A stretch of DNA of 64,000 bases from Fistularia commersonii (taxonomy: Eukaryota > Chordata > Actinopteri > Syngnathiformes > Fistulariidae): assembly GCA_037954325.1 (NCBI GenBank), contig JBBMNZ010000030.1:11439001-11503000 (forward strand), written 5' to 3'. The notes beneath the pieces were generated by a model. The model was not told where the DNA came from and searched no databases. It saw nothing but the letters and a program-made list of their open reading frames with translations. This document shows positions 59,583 to 64,000 of this stretch, piece after piece. The position numbers and the translations under genes are program-made. Each line of letters starts with the position of its first letter. The first letter of the stretch is position 1.

Positions 59583-59808
59583 GCGGCGGGGCCGTGGTCA
59601 GCGCTTCTGCCTTACGGCAAAAAGATGGAGGAGTGTCAGTGTTCTTCCCGTGGTTCTCCGGGTTCCTCCCACAGTCCCTAAACGTGCAGGAGGTTCATTG
59701 GAGACTCTATGTTGTCAAGATGTGTGAATGAGAAGGTGAATGCTTGCATGTCTCTTGACCAATCACAGCCAGGATCCTGTCGGCTCCAGCGTGACAGCCG
59801 ACCGAATG
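59583..59808 (+). mobile_element. SINE (DANA/HE1-like), head to tail
   Basis: Head gccgtggtcagcgcttctgc at 59591, body ggttcctcccacagtcccta, cgtgcaggaggttcattgga, gtgaatgagaaggtgaatgc and tail-proximal ccaatcacagccagga. Part of the head-body junction is diverged. Confidence 0.7.
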
Positions 59809-60459
59809 TTTGTCTCTTTTCACACTGGACCAAATTCGGACTGAATTTCCATCGCTTCGTTGTAAATTCCAGAAAACTGACCGACTAGTCCTGAAAATAC
59901 AAAAAAAATGTCTGGCACCGATCATCTGGGGACGCATCTGCGAACGGACCTGCTGAGGATCCTCCGTCATCTCCCCACCCTGGTGTGTTGTGTACTGCAG
60001 ATGGGCTGGTGTTTCGACCGACAGCTGTAGAGGAAGGAGAAGAGGATGTCGTCTGCTGAAATGCATGTCAACTGCTCCTTACAGACTCAAGTTCAACGGG
60101 CCTCACATCCGGTGTTACGCGATGAAAAACCACCGACACGCAGCTTTTGTTTTGGAGTGGAGACTTACTGGGGCTGATGAATGGTGGAGTTGAAGCTAGC
60201 AAGAGAAATAAGCAACAGCTGAGATAAGTGGGGTGGCGGAGGGGGGTCGCTGCTGCCTCCTTCTCGTAGGGTCACAGTCATTAAGGCCACTCTGTGCCAG
60301 AGAACTCCGTAGAAAACCTCACCACATTCCACTTCTTTCAGCGCCGTCGCTGAAACCCCGCGGGTCGAGTCTTCTTAGATCCTTCTGCTGCAGCTCGGAC
60401 GCTTAGGAGCCAAAACCCAGGCAGAGAACACCAGATTTGAGACGATGATTAATTGTCTT
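59809..60459. other. Unique non-coding sequence
   Basis: No gene recognised. Confidence 0.35.
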
Positions 60460-60482
60460 AAAAAAAAAAAAAAAAAAAAAAA
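60460..60482. repeat. (A)23 tract
   Basis: A homopolymer run. It could be the tail of an unrecognised plus-strand retroposed sequence upstream, but no parent is visible. Confidence 0.9.
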
Positions 60483-60899
60483 GGGGAAGGATTTGGAGCA
60501 GGTGCGCAAATGTGGAGGACCATGATGAGGCTCAGGCATACAACTTACAGCAATGGTTCAAAACGGGGAAATTTTTACAGGAGCAGGCCGCTAAGAACTT
60601 ATTAGGCTACATTCCCCGTCCTGGAGCAGATTTGTTATGAGCACTTGGAGGTTCTGAGGCGTTTAAAGCACAGAAGGAGGCCAGTGATGTTCATCCACCT
60701 GGAACTTCATAAAAAAATATGGAGCACCATTGCAGACTTGATCCTTTCACATACAGAAAGCCAACGGGATGAGCTCATGTTGTGGAAACAGATGTGCTAC
60801 AAATCACAAGTTATCTGTCAACAACAGCCAGTCCAGTTAAGGAGGTCCAGATCCATTCACTGATAGAACCACAGCTTCATTGTGTGTGTCTGTGTGTGT
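60483..60899. other. Unique non-coding sequence
   Basis: A 72-codon frame at 60645-60863 is not recognised. Confidence 0.35.
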
Positions 60900-61420
60900 T
60901 CAACCAGAGGGTGAATGGCCGTACCTTTATCGGACTGTTGGATGTCTCTGAGAACAAGGGAGTGAATGTTTGTATGAGAGAGTGAGTGAATGGTCATGTG
61001 ATGGACTGACAACCGGTTCGGGGCGAGTTCTTGTCCGAATCTTCCTTTTGTTGCAACTGGACTTGAATTTCTTCACTTGTAGATGTTTCAGCCCTCATCC
61101 CAGAGGCTTCCTCAGTTCTGATGACCTGTGGGGAGTTCCCCCAAACAACTGCCAGGGTTTTGGGCGGGTCTAGGCTACAGTGGCCCATGGACCATTAGAA
61201 TTGAAGAACCCTTCGGGATGAGGGCTGAAATGTCTTCAAATTCAAGTCCAGTTGCAACGACAAGAAGATCTGGACAAGAATTCACCGTGACCTGGATGAC
61301 TGAGAACCTCCACAGACAGGTCCAGGGTGAGCTCCGCCTTTGGCCGAGGACAACTGGGAAAGGCTCCAACCCCCAACCTTGAGTGCAGGACAGATGAGTA
61401 ATGAATGAACGAATGAATAT
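60900..61420 (+). mobile_element. SINE copy split by a foldback insertion
   Basis: SINE body at 60900-61010 (agagggtgaatggccgta, gtgagtgaatggtcatgtga) and SINE tail at 61318-61420 (gtgagctccgcctttggccg, gggaaaggctccaaccccc, gaatgaacgaatgaat) flank the foldback element at 61025-61283. The order and orientation fit a single SINE interrupted by the foldback. Confidence 0.5.
61025..61283. repeat. Foldback element with about 85-bp inverted arms
   Basis: The left arm 61025-61114 (gagttcttgtcc, then gttgcaactggacttgaatt and tttcagccctcatccc) is the inverse of the right arm 61201-61283 (gggatgagggctgaaatgtc, aattcaagtccagttgcaac, ggacaagaattc). An 86-bp spacer separates them. The arm motif also occurs singly at 51.0 kb. 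Confidence 0.85.
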
Positions 61421-63089
61421 CCCCACCTGAACGACACAGATCTGTTCCAAACCCACAGACAATCCTCGGCCACTATGAACCGAAGGTCTGTTGGGACACT
61501 GCAGTCATGGACGTCCTCAGAAGCAGGTGTAGAGGCTTGTGGCAGAATAATTTTCCAGAAACCAAAGAATATTTGGAGGAAAGTCCTAAAAGGGAGGAGA
61601 TTTGACTTTAAATGGAGCTTCATTCAGTAAAATGCTCGGTATCTCAGAGTGACGGTGACTTACTCCCCCGGGAGGCCTTCATGCCTATCTCTGATTATGG
61701 CTCAGATGCCAAAGAAGGTGAATAGCTTACTCATTTTGAGGAATTTCAATTGAGATAGACAAGATTACAAAAAGGCAGAGGAATATTTGTTTGAATAAAA
61801 TTGATAGATGCTCCTGTGAGACCCACTGACAGGGGAATCACCAACTGAGCTTGTGTTTCTGAAATAAAAGTCAAGGGACGGTGAAATGATAAAACATAAA
61901 ACTGTGACTTGTTATTTGACTGAAATATCCCTTTTTATATAATTCAAAAAGAGGACCAAAAAGCACCTGGCCCAATCATTCCAATAATGTGCACTCAAAA
62001 GCTATCGCTCTTTTCTGGACAAAATGTTTTAATGTGTCCTGTAAAAGGACCACAGAGGAGAAGCTGCCTTCTCTAAGGAACTGATGTGGAACCTTGGAAG
62101 ACAAGGTGGATTAGGTTTTAAAAAGGTTCAGTGTTGACAGCTATGAGCATTTGGATGAAACTGAAATTCCATCTGACCTTTGTCTTCATCGCAGTCACCA
62201 GGATGTTTTGAATTGGAAAGGATGAGGAATCTGAAAAGGTTGTTGGTTTTTGTACATCAGAGCAAATTGCTTGGTAGATCGAGACAGAGCTGTGAATGGA
62301 CAGTTAAAGGTAACACAACCCAAGGAAAAAAATGAATAGTATCAACACATGTACAGGGCAATGGATCATAAACTAATATAATAATAAACAAAATGAGATG
62401 AATCAGTGACTGAGTAAACTGATGCTTTGGAAGTAAACATCTGAGAACATGTATTACAGGAACAAGGTTCCTCAGTGCAGGTAGAGGTGTTGTGGCGTCT
62501 CTCCAAACCAGGGCAAATGAATGGTACATCACGGTACCATCTTAAAGCAAAGCCATAATGGAAACAACATCTCCCAGGAGGCCGAGTGGCTGACTTGGGG
62601 TTTGATCTCCAGCTGAGATAATAGCGACTCTTTGGCTTTAGCTTAGTTCAAATTTGAGACTCAAGGTCTCTGACACAACCTGATGTTCTCCGAAAGCCTG
62701 AGGAGCAGGAAGCCATGCAAAAACACACCTCCTGCACCATCTGACCACAGCTGCATATGCAAACCACATGACCTGCTGAGAACAGCCTGATGAAAAATGC
62801 ACGGCTGGAATGAACACTGTTACTGATCCGAGGATCAGCGGGTCGGACGAGGTCACGCGGTCCCACTTGCAGGTTGCTCATGTTACGAATCCTCCATGTT
62901 TGTAGTCTTTCATTCAAAAACAACACCTCTCGGTCAGTACTGGTTCATTAACCGTGCTTTCCCACTTATTTAAGCCCACTTCACGTACCTAACAAATAAA
63001 ATACATCCAGACGAGCTTGGACAAACCTCAATTATGAATGAGAGCCAACATGTCTCTTATCGCCGCGGATGACTTTCTCCACCGGTTGC
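61421..63089. other. Unique non-coding sequence
   Basis: No gene recognised. Confidence 0.4.
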
Positions 63090-63215
63090 AAGCAGTTTGT
63101 GCATTGCTCCACATTGCTCCACGCTCCCTGCTTTCACCACAGATTACCATGTCGTCTGCAAACATCAGTGTACATCACAATGTCATCTGCAAAACGTAAC
63201 AGTCAAACCGGTTTA
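63090..63215 (-). mobile_element. RTE/BovB-like LINE scrap with local duplications
   Basis: cgctccctgctttcaccaca and ccatgtcgtctgcaaacatc match the minus strand of the RT catalytic region (tgcaaa and gac/atc give FADD in reverse). The catalytic block appears twice (63150 and 63180), and cattgctccacattgctcca is also a tandem duplicate. Confidence 0.5.
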
Positions 63216-64000
63216 CGATCTGTTTACATTTGGGACTCGTCACAGATCCCTGGATTGGAAGCTGCTTTCCCACTCTCTGTTGAATGTTGTCTGTAAAAGT
63301 GGAGTTGCCAATAAACGTAACATTAAAAGGCGACCGAGCATTAGCTCAGATGTTTCGGTGACGCTTACACAACACAAATGTCTTCCACCTGCATGGTAAC
63401 GCAAATAGATACACATATTGAACACCGCACAAAACTCAGTTACAGGGTGTAAGAGAATCACAGAGGATGTAGTTTCTCTTTTCCTTTCCTGCCCCGAGTA
63501 ATGAATGGAGTCCGTCTGAGATGAGAGGGACTGCGGTCACGTTGTGTTTGGGGAAAGCGCTTCCTTGTCTCGGCATGTCGCAAACAACACTTTGTCGTCC
63601 TTTCGCCAAGGAGGAGAAGCTGTGCGGGTTTGCGTGATGTGTGACATCAGTGGCAGAAGGTCGGCTTACCTAAACCAGATTTGCCTTCTTTAAAATCTAG
63701 GAGCAAGTCACCGTAGATCTGCCATGTTATGTAACTTTAAGCAACAGTCCATTCTGCAAGGATTTTAAATGATTCGTCTGTGCTGCACTGAGAAGGGTTC
63801 GGCCCTCTATCTTGGTTTTCCTTTCAGGTATACAGATTGCAGCACAGGTTGACTAATTGCACCTTCTCTGAATTTGCAATGTATTTTACAAACCAGTCTT
63901 AGAACTTGAAAGGGCACGTTTTAAAGGCACTTAATGATCCAGAGTTACACAACTCTGGTCAGTAGCGTAACTCCCTCTGGAGGTACTCTAACCTGCACAT
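63216..64000. other. Unique non-coding sequence
   Basis: No gene recognised up to the window edge. Confidence 0.4.

Overview
The window looks like nuclear DNA from a bony fish (teleost). The evidence is the repeat content: remnants of the fish LINE Rex3, several 3' fragments of a second RTE/BovB-like LINE, many copies of a tRNA-headed SINE of the DANA/HE1 (V-SINE-like) type with (TGAA)n tails, Tc1-like, pogo-like and hAT-like DNA-transposon relics, and dense (CA/TG)n microsatellites. There are no bacterial operons, CRISPR arrays, rRNA genes or confident tRNA genes. Family names come from memory of consensus motifs, not from a search.

The window is gene-poor. The one convincing coding unit is at the left end. 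It is a compact, apparently intronless gene (promoter about 1351-1490, ORF 1594-1884, poly(A) signal 1899-1904) for a 96-residue protein that I cannot name. The protein has a hydrophobic N-terminus, a Pro/Gln-rich middle and an acidic tail ending in a WVLL motif that fits an LC3-interacting (LIR) core. Its promoter has a TATA box and ATF/CRE-like elements, and its predicted leader carries two upstream ORFs. Two short splice-bounded segments are weak exon candidates: a possible signal-peptide first exon at 17314-17362 and a possible internal exon at 32122-32182.

Region by region: 2.3-14 kb is mostly unique non-coding DNA with scattered SINEs and microsatellites; 14.2-15.2 kb is an RTE-like LINE remnant on the minus strand; 16-28.7 kb mixes SINE pieces, an RTE 3' fragment (21.6 kb) and a Rex3 reverse-transcriptase remnant (25.3 kb); 29-36.6 kb is the least repetitive block and contains a near-perfect 38-nt hairpin; 36.6-40.1 kb is a cluster of SINE and RTE fragments; 41.7-45.4 kb is a DNA-transposon cluster (a complete MITE inside an AT-rich simple repeat, then Tc1-like, hAT-like and pogo-like relics); 52-52.6 kb is a 29-bp minisatellite next to the LINE 3' tail from which it probably arose; 54.2-55.3 kb is a CpG-island-like domain containing a 77-bp alternating pyrimidine-purine tract; 57.2-58.4 kb is a second Rex3 remnant; 59.6-61.4 kb has SINEs and a long foldback repeat; the last 2.5 kb is mostly unique with one small LINE scrap.

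The genes do not form a visible pathway. The main stories are one small, possibly stress-regulated gene and the way mobile elements have seeded microsatellites, minisatellites and foldbacks.
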